From Enterococcus pallens ATCC BAA-351 (GTDB lineage: Bacteria > Bacillota > Bacilli > Lactobacillales > Enterococcaceae): a DNA stretch of 64,000 nucleotides. This document shows, in pieces, positions 1 through 7,682 of this stretch. Both the position numbers and the translations under genes were made by a program. Under the pieces are notes generated by a model, which was not told the origin of the DNA, ran no database searches, and worked only from the letters and a program-made list of their open reading frames with translations. How positions within the stretch are numbered: the first letter of the stretch is position 1; each line of letters begins with the position of its first letter. The stretch covers positions 682,001 to 746,000 of the forward strand of contig NZ_ASWD01000001.1 in assembly GCF_000407485.1 (NCBI RefSeq), written 5' to 3'.

Positions 1-112
1 CAATAAATTCGTTTAAGTGTGATGCAGGAACTCTTAGTAGATACTAAAGCATTTTTTGTCGTTTTACTTTAATTATTAAAAGAACGATTGTTATGGATTT
101 ATCGAATTCACC

Positions 113-142
113 TTGACACACGGTCCTAGATGATGCTAGGAT
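113..142 (+). promoter_or_regulatory. sigma-70-type promoter of the 33-codon ORF
   Basis: A perfect -35 hexamer TTGACA (113-118) is followed after 18 bp by TAGGAT (137-142, 4 of 6 matches to TATAAT). The start codon of the small ORF lies about 30 bp downstream. With the terminator at 289-320 this makes a complete short transcription unit. Confidence 0.6.
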
Positions 143-174
143 GAAAAGGAATTCAAACGAAGGGAGAGAGCACA

Positions 175-276
175 ATGATTAAGACTAATAAAACCAACCA
201 AATCCAATTGATTGATCAGTTCGATTCGTTTTATGGCAGCAGTGGGTCTTTTTCGGCAGACTCTCTTTGTAAATAA
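175..276 (+). CDS. 33-residue peptide of unknown function
   Basis: ATG at 175 is preceded by a purine-rich ribosome binding site (GGGAGAGAG, 162-170). The peptide starts MIKTNKTNQIQ, has a Gly/Ser-rich middle (FYGSSGSFSADS) and ends LCK, with the only cysteine next to last. There is no clear signal peptide or membrane segment. The ORF has its own promoter and a strong terminator only 13 bp after the stop, so the transcript is about 170 nt and seems made for this product or for the RNA itself. I do not recognise the family. It could be a signalling peptide precursor, a leader, or a dual-function small RNA. Confidence 0.5.
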   Translation: MIKTNKTNQIQLIDQFDSFYGSSGSFSADSLCK

Positions 277-288
277 TCCGAATTTTTC

Positions 289-320
289 AAACTGTCAATC
301 ACTGGATTGACAGTTTTTTT
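289..320 (+). terminator. rho-independent terminator of the 33-codon unit
   Basis: A perfect 11-bp stem AAACTGTCAAT (289-299) / ATTGACAGTTT (306-316) is followed by a T run. It separates the small ORF from rtcB. Confidence 0.9.
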
Positions 321-407
321 GTGCCCTTTTTTCAAAAGAGGCTGCGCAAAAATCGTGATAATTAGATCGTCATTTTTAAATTTCAAAAACTAACGGAGGT
401 GTTTCCA

Positions 408-452
408 ATGAGTGGAAAAAGAAAAAATCAGAGAGTCAGACAAAACAACTAG
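408..452 (+). CDS. 14-residue basic leader-like ORF before rtcB
   Basis: ATG 408 sits 7 nt after a perfect GGAGGT Shine-Dalgarno (395-400) and encodes MSGKRKNQRVRQNN, five of whose 14 residues are Lys or Arg. It ends 36 nt before the rtcB start and has a better ribosome binding site than rtcB itself. It may be a translated leader that couples to rtcB expression, or chance. No homologue is known to me. Confidence 0.35.
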   Translation: MSGKRKNQRVRQNN

Positions 453-488
453 AGGAATCCCTTGATTCCTCATAAGAGAGGATTCAAT

Positions 489-1655
489 ATGTTAACAATT
501 AAAGGAAAATACAATACCGCAACCGTCTACACCGACATCGTGACTGACAGTACCGTTGGTCAAATCATGACACTATGTAATCAAAAATTTGCTCAGGATG
601 CGAAGATTCGAATCATGCCAGATACCCACAGCGGCTCCAGCTGCGTGATCGGTACCACCATGACCGTGAAGGATCAAGTAGTACCCAATCTTGTGGGTGT
701 CGACATCGGCTGCGGTCTTTATGTCACTAAAATCAAAAAAGGTGTAAAGCTAAACTTTGACAAGCTGGATCGCATCATCCGTAATCGAATTCCCAGTGGA
801 CATCATTCTCATAATAAACCGCAATACATGTTCCCTTTGGAGGAGGTGCAGGCACCGATTCATCGTGGCTGGGCTTTGCGTAGTTTGGGAACGTTAGGCG
901 GAGGCAATCACTTTATTGAAGTCAACGAAGGCAGCGACGGCGTGTACTTGGTAATTCATAGCGGCAGCCGGGTTTTAGGTAAAGAAATTGCTGAATACCA
1001 CCAAGAGATTGCCTATCAAAAACTATCTCAAAGAAGGCAGGAGTTAAAACAGCTGGCCAAGGCAGTCAGTGATCCGGCGGAAAAAGACGTACTCCTGCAA
1101 GAACGCGAAGAAATCAAAATTCCTTATGAGCTGTCCTACGTATCAGAAAAAGATTTGGTAAATTACCTATCCGATATGCAAATTGCCCAACAATATGCCG
1201 CCTTCAATCGTCAAAGTATGGCATTGACCATTTTGAAAGCTATGAAATGGGACAAGCAGGTGATTGAAAGCTTTGACAGCCCTCACAATTACATTGATCT
1301 GCAGCATATGATTTTACGTAAAGGGGCCGCTTCCGCCCGAAAAAACGAGAAAATGATTGTGCCGCTGAATATGAAGGACGGTTCGATTATAGGCGTGGGC
1401 AAAGGCAATGAGGAATGGAATCAATCGGGGCCTCATGGTGCTGGCCGCATGATGAGCCGCTCGCAGGCGCGGGCCTCCATCAGTTTGGAAAATTATCAGC
1501 ATATGATGCGTCACGTGTGGACGACTTCAGTTTCCAAGAAGACCTTGGATGAAGCACCAAAAGCTTATAAATCCAAGAAGCAGCTGCTGGAGCATTTGCC
1601 TGAGACCATGGAAGTAAAAGAAGTCATTCGGCCGTTGTATAATTTTAAGGGGTAG
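489..1655 (+). CDS. rtcB: RtcB-family RNA ligase
   Basis: This 388-residue protein is of the RtcB family, which joins RNA 3'-phosphate or 2',3'-cyclic phosphate ends to 5'-OH ends with GTP and Mn2+. Visible signatures are PDTHSG (44-49), VDIGCG with Asp72 and Cys75, GGGNHF (137-142), IHSGSR with His157, and the guanylylation motif HGAGR with His316. I chose ATG 489 because of GAGAGG at 477-482; an in-frame TTG at 462 would add nine residues but lacks a good site. It is about 20 residues shorter than E. coli RtcB. It stands alone apart from the tiny ORF upstream, and no rtcA or archease is nearby. The likely role is RNA repair, inferred from the family. Confidence 0.92.
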   Translation: MLTIKGKYNTATVYTDIVTDSTVGQIMTLCNQKFAQDAKIRIMPDTHSGSSCVIGTTMTVKDQVVPNLVGVDIGCGLYVTKIKKGVKLNFDKLDRIIRNRIPSGHHSHNKPQYMFPLEEVQAPIHRGWALRSLGTLGGGNHFIEVNEGSDGVYLVIHSGSRVLGKEIAEYHQEIAYQKLSQRRQELKQLAKAVSDPAEKDVLLQEREEIKIPYELSYVSEKDLVNYLSDMQIAQQYAAFNRQSMALTILKAMKWDKQVIESFDSPHNYIDLQHMILRKGAASARKNEKMIVPLNMKDGSIIGVGKGNEEWNQSGPHGAGRMMSRSQARASISLENYQHMMRHVWTTSVSKKTLDEAPKAYKSKKQLLEHLPETMEVKEVIRPLYNFKG

Positions 1656-1713
1656 TACTGCCTATATTGGAGAAGCGGTTTTTTAAACCAAGTTTTTATA
1701 AATAAAGCGTAAA

Positions 1714-1752
1714 AAAACTGGCTCAACAGTCTTACCTGTTAAGCCAGTTTTC
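1714..1752. terminator. bidirectional terminator between rtcB and the glycyl radical enzyme
   Basis: A near-perfect 16-bp stem AAAACTGGCTCAACAG / CTGTTAAGCCAGTTTT is flanked by A and T runs. It lies between convergent genes and can serve both. Confidence 0.9.
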
Positions 1753-1756
1753 ATTT

Positions 1757-4198
1757 TTAAATCGCATGCTCTGTCCGTTCGATAATGTCATCCTGCGTTG
1801 CCTTTGATAGAACATTGAAGAAAGCCGAGTAGCCAGCGACCCGAACAATCAAGTCTCGGTGTTTTTCTGGATGCTTCTGGGCATCAATTAAGGTTTCCCG
1901 CGAAACGACATTATATTGAATGTGGTAGCCATGTAGCTTATTAAAGAAAGTACGTAACAGCATAATCAGCTTCTGTTTGTCTTCTTCTTTTGCCAAAGTC
2001 TGCGGATTTACCTTTTGGTTCAGCAGAACGCCTCCGATAATTTCTTCGGTACGTAGTTTCGAAACAGATTTTAATACTGCAGTTGGTCCATTTTTATCCA
2101 TATTATGGGAAGGTGAACAGCCTTCTGCTAATGGTACCCAAGCATTACGGCCATCTGGTGTTGCCATGGTTCCTCGACCTTGACCGACATTGGCTGAAAT
2201 CGATGAGGTTCCTGAATAGCGGGTACCGCCGATTGGTCCGCGGCCAAAACGCGTACTTGGATATTTCTTAACTTCTTCGATGTAGCTATCGTAAGCTTCA
2301 CGTACCAGCATATCTGGATAATCGTCATCATTACCGTATTTCGGCACATCGTTTAAGATCATTTGTTGGATTTCTTTGCTGCGGTCGCTTGCGTAATCCG
2401 TCATCAAGGCTTCCCACAATTCTTCAGTGGTCACTTTCTTGTCTTCAAAGACCAGCTTCTTAATTGCTGCCAATGAGTCAGCCAAGTTGGCAATCCCTAC
2501 CTGCAAACCGGAAATGAAGTCGTACACTGCGCCACCTTCTTTTAAGGTTTTGCCGCGACCGATACAATCTTCGGTTAAAGCGGAGCACAACACATCCGGT
2601 ACTTCATTTTCCAAGCCGATATCAATCGCATTTTCTACGATTACACTCATGCGAGTCAACTCCCGTACCGTTTTGTCCCATGCTGCTTGCAATTCTTCAA
2701 AGCTCTTCATGTCCTTGAAGTGGCCGTTACCTTTCACAAAGCGTTTGCCGGAAACTGGGTCAATCCCGTCGTTCATGGCAGTCATCAAAATTTTAGGGAA
2801 ATTCATGTAGCTCATTCCGGTACAGCGGTAGCCCCATTTGCCGGGGACCGCTGTCTCGACACAGCCGATTGCGCTATAATCATAGGCATCTTCTTCTGTG
2901 ACCCCAATCTTTATAAAGGATGGAATGATAATTTCGTCATTGTTAAAGGCGGGCATCCCAAAACCAATCTTCATCACTTCAATTGCTTCATCCATAAAGC
3001 GTTTGTCTAAGCCTGAATGATAACGAACGGTTAAATTCGGCTGCGGCAGCTTGGTTTGCGCCACACTCTTCAATACTAGGTAAGACAATTCATTCACGGC
3101 GTCTTTTTTGTCGCGAGTTTGGCCACCGATTGTTACATTTTGGTAAAGTGGGCTGCCAGCACTGCTGAAGGTATGAGCCTGGCTGCGGACTTTATTGACA
3201 GTTAAGGTTTTAATCCATAGGTTAGTCAATAATTCCACTGCTTGATCTTCAGTAATAGTACCTTTCTCCAAATCAGCCTTCAAATATGGATACATGTATT
3301 GATCGAAACGACCGTAAGACAATGAGTGTCCATTGGATTCAATTTGTAAAATCAGTTGGATAAACCAGACTGACTGAATCGCTTCATGGAAGGTTTCGGC
3401 TGGCTCGTTAGGTACCTTGGCGCAAATGCGGCTGATTTCCAACAGCTCCGCTTTTCTTTCTGGCGCTGCCGTTTCTGCTTGCTCCTTTGCCAATTGTGAG
3501 AAACGCTCCGCAAAGGTTTTCACTGCATCCAGTACAATCAAAATCGCATTGTAAAATTGGTATTTCTTAATGCTTTCTGGTTGCGTTAAGTCTAAATTCG
3601 CTTTTTCTTTCAGGGTACGTTTCTTATAGCCTTGTAAACCGACTTCCAACACTTGGCGGTAATCAACCGCTAGATGGGCATCGCCGGAATTCATCTTGCC
3701 TTCCATGCCGAAGAAGCCGGTTTCCATAAAGACGGAAACTTCTTCCGGCAATAAGCAGCCTGCTTTTGCCCGTAGATTATTATTTTCCCAAAACGGGGCA
3801 ATCGAGCGTAAATCCTCCTTGGTTTGTTCAGTAATGTAAAAAACATCGCCGTCACGTTTTTCAAACAAATCTAATTCATTTAAAACAAATTCCATCGTGT
3901 ACTCAGGAAAAATCGGTGCATCCTTGTTGGAAGACGCTTGATTGCCGACAATTAAGGTTTCATCTTCAATGTAGATGGACATTTTTTCCAGAATGTTTTT
4001 CAGCATCAGCGCTCGCTTCATTACATTGGTCTGGTTCATATTTCCCTTGTAGGCTTCCGTAGCCAGCAGCGCTCTTTCTGCGCAGATATACGGTTTTTTA
4101 GTTAAAACAGACTCTCGGTAATTATTCATACGATTGGTTAAGGTTCCAAAATGTGGTTGGTTTTCAGCAGCGGTTTTTTCTTTGATTTGAGTACTCAT
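1757..4198 (-). CDS. glycyl radical enzyme, YbiW/PflD type
   Basis: This 813-residue glycyl radical enzyme carries the radical Gly789 in RVAGYSAFF and the active-site cysteine in GCVET (Cys446, Glu448). The Cys-x-Glu pair marks the eliminase/dehydratase branch rather than pyruvate formate-lyase. The stretches QIESNGHS, AFNNDE and GKWGYRCTGMS resemble those I remember from E. coli YbiW and PflD, and the length matches. From memory, those E. coli enzymes have been reported to open the rings of 1,5-anhydroglucitol-6-P and 1,5-anhydromannitol-6-P, giving 1-deoxyfructose-6-P. That substrate is an inference here, because no FsaA-type aldolase, GldA or dedicated PTS lies beside the gene. It has its own promoter with a putative DeoR operator. 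An annotation as formate C-acetyltransferase would be misleading. Confidence 0.88.
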   Translation of the reverse strand: MSTQIKEKTAAENQPHFGTLTNRMNNYRESVLTKKPYICAERALLATEAYKGNMNQTNVMKRALMLKNILEKMSIYIEDETLIVGNQASSNKDAPIFPEYTMEFVLNELDLFEKRDGDVFYITEQTKEDLRSIAPFWENNNLRAKAGCLLPEEVSVFMETGFFGMEGKMNSGDAHLAVDYRQVLEVGLQGYKKRTLKEKANLDLTQPESIKKYQFYNAILIVLDAVKTFAERFSQLAKEQAETAAPERKAELLEISRICAKVPNEPAETFHEAIQSVWFIQLILQIESNGHSLSYGRFDQYMYPYLKADLEKGTITEDQAVELLTNLWIKTLTVNKVRSQAHTFSSAGSPLYQNVTIGGQTRDKKDAVNELSYLVLKSVAQTKLPQPNLTVRYHSGLDKRFMDEAIEVMKIGFGMPAFNNDEIIIPSFIKIGVTEEDAYDYSAIGCVETAVPGKWGYRCTGMSYMNFPKILMTAMNDGIDPVSGKRFVKGNGHFKDMKSFEELQAAWDKTVRELTRMSVIVENAIDIGLENEVPDVLCSALTEDCIGRGKTLKEGGAVYDFISGLQVGIANLADSLAAIKKLVFEDKKVTTEELWEALMTDYASDRSKEIQQMILNDVPKYGNDDDYPDMLVREAYDSYIEEVKKYPSTRFGRGPIGGTRYSGTSSISANVGQGRGTMATPDGRNAWVPLAEGCSPSHNMDKNGPTAVLKSVSKLRTEEIIGGVLLNQKVNPQTLAKEEDKQKLIMLLRTFFNKLHGYHIQYNVVSRETLIDAQKHPEKHRDLIVRVAGYSAFFNVLSKATQDDIIERTEHAI

Positions 4199-4213
4199 TA
4201 CGCTTCCTCCTAA

Positions 4214-4226
4214 TTTTCGTTCGTAA
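4214..4226. promoter_or_regulatory. putative DeoR operator, copy 1
   Basis: TTTTCGTTCGTAA lies between the -10 box and the start of the glycyl radical enzyme gene. The same 13-mer with one change (TTTTCGTACGTAA) lies at 5136-5148 in front of the activase. The position downstream of the promoter fits repression. Confidence 0.45.
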
Positions 4227-4249
4227 ACATCATAGTTTCTTTAGTAACT

Positions 4250-4279
4250 ATAATAGCACGCGTAAAGAAGAGCAGTCAA
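4250..4279 (-). promoter_or_regulatory. promoter of the glycyl radical enzyme gene
   Basis: On the minus strand TTGACT (4279-4274) and TATTAT (4255-4250) are separated by 18 bp, about 50 bp before the start codon. Together with the terminator at 4303-4332 it makes this gene independent of the upstream regulator gene. Confidence 0.65.
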
Positions 4280-4302
4280 CCGGATTTTCCTTTTTAACAA
4301 AC

Positions 4303-4332
4303 AAAAAAAATATTGCACACATGTGCAATATT
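4303..4332 (-). terminator. terminator of the DeoR-type regulator gene
   Basis: The stem TATTGCACA/TGTGCAATA directly abuts the stop codon and runs into eight T on the minus strand. Confidence 0.85.
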
Positions 4333-5074
4333 AAACGGTGGTTACTTCTATTTTATGATCGGTTAAAAACGTCAATGTCTCCTCTGGAATCTTGGAATCG
4401 GTGAATACCTTGCTGATTTCACTGAAGCCAAATTCAGAAACAACCCCATTTTGAGTAAATTTGCTGGAATCGGTTAATACAATCGTTTGATTCGCAGCGG
4501 TCGCCAGGGTTCTTGTGGTGTCGCAACGAGTGATATCACTACCTGTAAATCCCCGTTTTTTGTCAAAGCCATCAATTCCGATAAACAGCTTATCAACAAA
4601 AAATTCACTGATCACCTGCTTAACCAAGGGGCCAACATTGACTTGAGAATCCTTCTGATATTCACCGCCAATTAAAATGACCTTGACTGACTCCGCCTTG
4701 CGAACATAAGAAGCAATGAAGCAAGAATTAGTAATAATAGTAATATCGTTTCGATTGAAAGCCAACTCTTCGGCTAGCAGCGCACAGGTAGATCCGGATT
4801 CAATCATTACCACATCGCCATCGTTAACGATGGTGCTGGCTTCTAAGGCAATTTTTCGCTTAAGATCGTAGTTTTGTGCTAAACGAAAGTTGATGTCATC
4901 TGTATTATTTAATAGAGCATAGCCATGCTGGCGATGCAGCAGCCCTCTGGATTCAAGCTTGTCTAAATCTTTTCGAATGGTTACTTTGGAAACCTTCAGC
5001 AGCTCTGAAAGCTCATTCACTTCGATTTTTTTCTTTTGGCTGACAATCGAAAGTATTTCTTCTTCTCTAGACAT
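4331..5074 (-). CDS. DeoR-family transcriptional regulator
   Basis: This 247-residue protein has an N-terminal DeoR helix-turn-helix (residues about 5-55, VSKVTIRKDLDKLESRGLL). It is followed by a DeoRC sugar-phosphate sensor domain with GSTCALLAEEL, ITNS, GG, GIDG and TDSSKF. GGAGGGG lies 5 nt before ATG 5074. The gene lies between the glycyl radical enzyme and its activase, transcribed with the first and divergent from the second, so it probably represses both when a sugar phosphate is absent. The shared TTTTCGTWCGTAA sequence in both promoter regions supports this. The effector is not known. Confidence 0.85.
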   Translation of the reverse strand: MSREEEILSIVSQKKKIEVNELSELLKVSKVTIRKDLDKLESRGLLHRQHGYALLNNTDDINFRLAQNYDLKRKIALEASTIVNDGDVVMIESGSTCALLAEELAFNRNDITIITNSCFIASYVRKAESVKVILIGGEYQKDSQVNVGPLVKQVISEFFVDKLFIGIDGFDKKRGFTGSDITRCDTTRTLATAANQTIVLTDSSKFTQNGVVSEFGFSEISKVFTDSKIPEETLTFLTDHKIEVTTV

Positions 5075-5135
5075 CCAACCCCTCCTATTCCTTACCAGAT
5101 TAACACATTTTCTATTTTACAACAATCATAAATTA

Positions 5136-5148
5136 TTTTCGTACGTAA
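5136..5148. promoter_or_regulatory. putative DeoR operator, copy 2
   Basis: TTTTCGTACGTAA, the partner of 4214-4226, lies upstream of the activase. A related TTTACGTAAAC follows at 5158-5168 and covers the proposed -35 box, a good arrangement for repression. Confidence 0.45.
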
Positions 5149-5157
5149 CTAAAACTA

Positions 5158-5186
5158 TTTACGTAAACATAAAAATTTGATAAGAT
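5158..5186 (+). promoter_or_regulatory. probable promoter of the activase gene
   Basis: TTTACG (5158-5163) and TAAGAT (5181-5186) are 17 bp apart. The -35 lies inside the TTTACGTAAAC operator-like sequence. Confidence 0.45.
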
Positions 5187-5214
5187 GAACGTGATTAAGA
5201 AAGGAGTCTTCATC

Positions 5215-5991
5215 ATGATTGACCAAGCATGTATTTTCAATATCCAAAAATTTAGTATCCACGATGGCCCAGGAATTCGGACCGTAGTTTTCTTCAAGGG
5301 CTGTCCGTTGCGCTGCTACTGGTGCTCCAATCCTGAGTCCCAGGCTAGCGAGCCGGAAAAGATGTGGGATACTCAAAAGAAAGACTATACCACTGTGGGA
5401 GAATACAAAACCATGGATGAGATTATTGATGAGGTCATGAAGGACGAACCTTTTTACGATGAATCAGATGGCGGTGTGACTCTTTCCGGCGGAGAAGTTC
5501 TTTATCAGGCGGAATTTGCCACCGAATTATTACGGCGATTAAAGGAAAAAGGGATCCATACAGCTAGCGAAACTACTGGCTTTGCTAAACAAGAGGTGTT
5601 CGAGAAATACATCGAACAGGTGGATCTCTTGTATTTTGATGTGAAGCATCATGATGAGCTGCAGCACAAAAAAGGCACCAAAGCCTCTTTGGCTCCGATT
5701 TTGAATAATTTGGCCTTTGCTTTAAAGCACCACAGCAATTTGATCGTTCGCATTCCCGTTATTCCCAATTTTAACGATGGCTCAGAAAATGCGGCAGCCT
5801 TTGCTGACTTGTTTAATCAAATGGGGATTCAGCAGGTTGAGCTTTTGCCCTTCCATCAATTCGGCGAGAAAAAATATGCCTTTTTGGATCGCGACTATCA
5901 AATGCAGGACATTCCGCAGCTCCATACTGAAGATTTGACTTATTTTAAGGATATTCTTGAGCAACATGCTATCATTTGTGACGTTCACTAA
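5215..5991 (+). CDS. glycyl radical enzyme activating enzyme (radical SAM)
   Basis: This 258-residue radical SAM protein has the cluster motif C30-x3-C34-x2-C37 (GCPLRCYWC) and the glycyl-activase hallmarks SIHDGPGIRT and TLSGGE. It should make the Gly789 radical in the neighbouring enzyme. ATG 5215 has AAGGAG at 5201-5206; an earlier ATG at 5185 lacks a site and would overlap the promoter. Activases of eliminase-type enzymes usually carry an inserted ferredoxin domain with extra cysteines. Here residues 38-75 have no cysteines, so that domain is absent, as in pyruvate formate-lyase activase. Regulation is probably shared with the lyase through the DeoR protein. Confidence 0.9.
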   Translation: MIDQACIFNIQKFSIHDGPGIRTVVFFKGCPLRCYWCSNPESQASEPEKMWDTQKKDYTTVGEYKTMDEIIDEVMKDEPFYDESDGGVTLSGGEVLYQAEFATELLRRLKEKGIHTASETTGFAKQEVFEKYIEQVDLLYFDVKHHDELQHKKGTKASLAPILNNLAFALKHHSNLIVRIPVIPNFNDGSENAAAFADLFNQMGIQQVELLPFHQFGEKKYAFLDRDYQMQDIPQLHTEDLTYFKDILEQHAIICDVH

Positions 5992-6000
5992 TAAGCGGGG

Positions 6001-6033
6001 GTGAAGCAGGTTTCACGACTTGCTTCACTTTTT
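6001..6033 (+). terminator. terminator of the activase gene
   Basis: The stem GTGAAGCA (6001-6008) / TGCTTCAC (6021-6028) is followed by TTTTT, a few bases after the stop codon. Confidence 0.8.
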
Positions 6034-6121
6034 GTTGCTTCTTAAAAGGAATTAGTTCGTTCATTGTTCTTGGAAAATGATGATGCTCAGCCCATCTCTC
6101 TTTCTTATATTTACTTCCGCT

Positions 6122-6898
6122 TTATTCAAGAAATCTGATTCGATCTTTGACGGTTGGAATCCCGTTTATTACCCTTTGCCATTTTCCATCCTGATATCGT
6201 TCGTATTGCTTAAAGGCACAAGGCAGTCCCTTGGCTTGGACAATATCGCTGCTGTCCATCAGCTGAAAATGCAAATGCGGGCCAAAGGAATTTCCTGAGT
6301 GTCCGACATGTCCGATCAGTTGGCCTTTTTTGACCTGTTGACCAGCCACGACCTTCACCGAATCGGTTTGTAAGTGGCACAAGGCGGCATAAATATTTTC
6401 GGTTTGTTTGATAATTACATAATTTCCAGCAACCGCTCGGGCATCATCAACCGCTGGATCAAAATGATGGGCATTTTTATACGCATTTAACAGATCCGTA
6501 CGCAAATTAGTGTGGGTGCGTTCAGGATAATGATCTTCTGCTAAAACAACTTCGCCACTAAAGGGGGCATAAATTTCCTGTCCCCAGCAATAATAATCGC
6601 TGATGGGCAATCCGGAAATTAAATACTTAGGCAAGCTGCTGCGATAGGCCGGCCAGCCGCAACGCTTCCAATCTACTTGAATAAAATCATAGGCATAGCG
6701 TGTTCCCAAGCGATCCGTTCCATGACTAGGTATCTTGGTGCCGGGTGTATTTGGCGACTGCCATTCGCCTCGCAAAGGAAATTCGACAATAATCGGTTCG
6801 GGCATTTCAGCATTCTGCACAGGAGGTCCTCCTATCCTGATTTGACTAAGTAATACAACTGCCAACACAATTCCAGCCAATGCAATCTTCTTATTCAT
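6122..6898 (-). CDS. M23-family metallopeptidase-like membrane protein
   Basis: This 258-residue protein has an N-terminal hydrophobic anchor (residues 3-20, IALAGIVLAVVLL) and a peptidase M23 (LytM-like) fold. The metal ligands appear as His and Asp in HGTDRLGTRYAYD and the C-terminal GPHLHFQL. M23 enzymes cut peptidoglycan peptides at the cell surface. The inserted region around residues 80-160 is larger than in minimal LytM domains. ATG 6898 overlaps the end of the tetR gene, which points to translational coupling; an upstream in-frame TTG (6907) is possible. A two-gene operon with a TetR regulator is unusual for a cell-wall hydrolase. It could instead be a catalytically weak M23 homologue. 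Confidence 0.75.
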   Translation of the reverse strand: MNKKIALAGIVLAVVLLSQIRIGGPPVQNAEMPEPIIVEFPLRGEWQSPNTPGTKIPSHGTDRLGTRYAYDFIQVDWKRCGWPAYRSSLPKYLISGLPISDYYCWGQEIYAPFSGEVVLAEDHYPERTHTNLRTDLLNAYKNAHHFDPAVDDARAVAGNYVIIKQTENIYAALCHLQTDSVKVVAGQQVKKGQLIGHVGHSGNSFGPHLHFQLMDSSDIVQAKGLPCAFKQYERYQDGKWQRVINGIPTVKDRIRFLE

Positions 6899-7520
6899 CG
6901 GCTGCAACGTAAAATAGTTTTCGCAATTCCTCTAAATAATCCTCTAACACAGCAAGAAGCCCTGCCTCGTCTATATCTGTACGATTGGAGGTTTTTATTT
7001 TCTCCACAATCTGATTCGTAAATCCCTCATTCGTCCACAAAATAAATTGCAGCGCCTTTTCAAGATCCAACTCCTTGCGAAAATTCGTAGTGTCTAAATT
7101 AGCAAACAGCTGCTGCCGACAAGCTGCCTGTTTTTTCCCAGCCGCTACTCGTTGGTTGATTGCCTCCGATTTAGTTTCCGCCGACAATTTGTTAAAGTCC
7201 AGAATCCACGGATACTGCTTAATCAATTTCAGCTGCAATAGATATGACTGCTGCAAGCGAACAAAAATATCCCCCTGTGAAAAATCAAGTTGACTAAAAT
7301 ATTCCCGGTCCAGCAACTCCATAAAATAATCATACATCGCCAGAAAAAGTTCCTGCTTGCTCGTGACATAATGAAACATTAATGGCTTGGACATCTTAGC
7401 ACTTTTAGCTATTCGGTTAGTCGAAGCCTGATCATAGCCCTTCGTCACGAACTCCTCCAAGGCAGCATTCAGCAGCATATCGCGCCGTTTTGCTTCCAAC
7501 TCTAATAATTTTGTATCCAT
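6891..7520 (-). CDS. TetR-family transcriptional regulator
   Basis: This 209-residue protein has an N-terminal TetR helix-turn-helix (residues about 10-55: DMLLNAALEEFVTKGYDQAS, then AKSAKMSKPLMFHYV) and an all-helical ligand domain. ATG 7520 is chosen because GGAGGGG lies 6 nt upstream; an in-frame ATG at 7535 would place that site inside the gene. The stop overlaps the start of the M23 gene. Two copies of the palindrome ACCTATCAGGT lie in its promoter, so it very likely represses itself and the peptidase. The ligand is unknown. Confidence 0.88.
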   Translation of the reverse strand: MDTKLLELEAKRRDMLLNAALEEFVTKGYDQASTNRIAKSAKMSKPLMFHYVTSKQELFLAMYDYFMELLDREYFSQLDFSQGDIFVRLQQSYLLQLKLIKQYPWILDFNKLSAETKSEAINQRVAAGKKQAACRQQLFANLDTTNFRKELDLEKALQFILWTNEGFTNQIVEKIKTSNRTDIDEAGLLAVLEDYLEELRKLFYVAADE

Positions 7521-7534
7521 AAGCAGCCCCTCCA

Positions 7535-7584
7535 TTTACCTATCAGGTCAACACAAACATACACTTATTTACCTATCAGGTCAA
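7535..7584 (-). promoter_or_regulatory. tetR promoter with two identical operators
   Basis: The 17-mer TTTACCTATCAGGTCAA occurs twice without mismatch, at 7535-7551 and 7568-7584, 33 bp apart (about three helical turns). Each holds the palindrome ACCT-ATC-AGGT. On the minus strand TTGACC (7584-7579) and TATGTT (7561-7556) form a promoter with a 17-bp spacer, so one operator covers the -35 and the other the start region. Confidence 0.75.
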
Positions 7585-7641
7585 TAGTTGATTGTATGAA
7601 CGATATATAATAGAAGAAACTTTTTCATTTAGACAGATCGA

Positions 7642-7669
7642 AAGCCCAGAACGGGAAAGTCCTGGGCTT
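7642..7669 (-). terminator. terminator of PTS module A
   Basis: The stem AAGCCCAG (7642-7649) / CTGGGCTT (7662-7669) lies just after the IIC stop on the minus strand. The T run is weak. Confidence 0.6.
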
Positions 7670-7682
7670 CTGTTCCATTCTA

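Noticed and set aside
2427-3010. Long plus-strand ORFs antisense to the glycyl radical enzyme
   Set aside because: They are shadow frames of a well-conserved gene, without ribosome binding sites.
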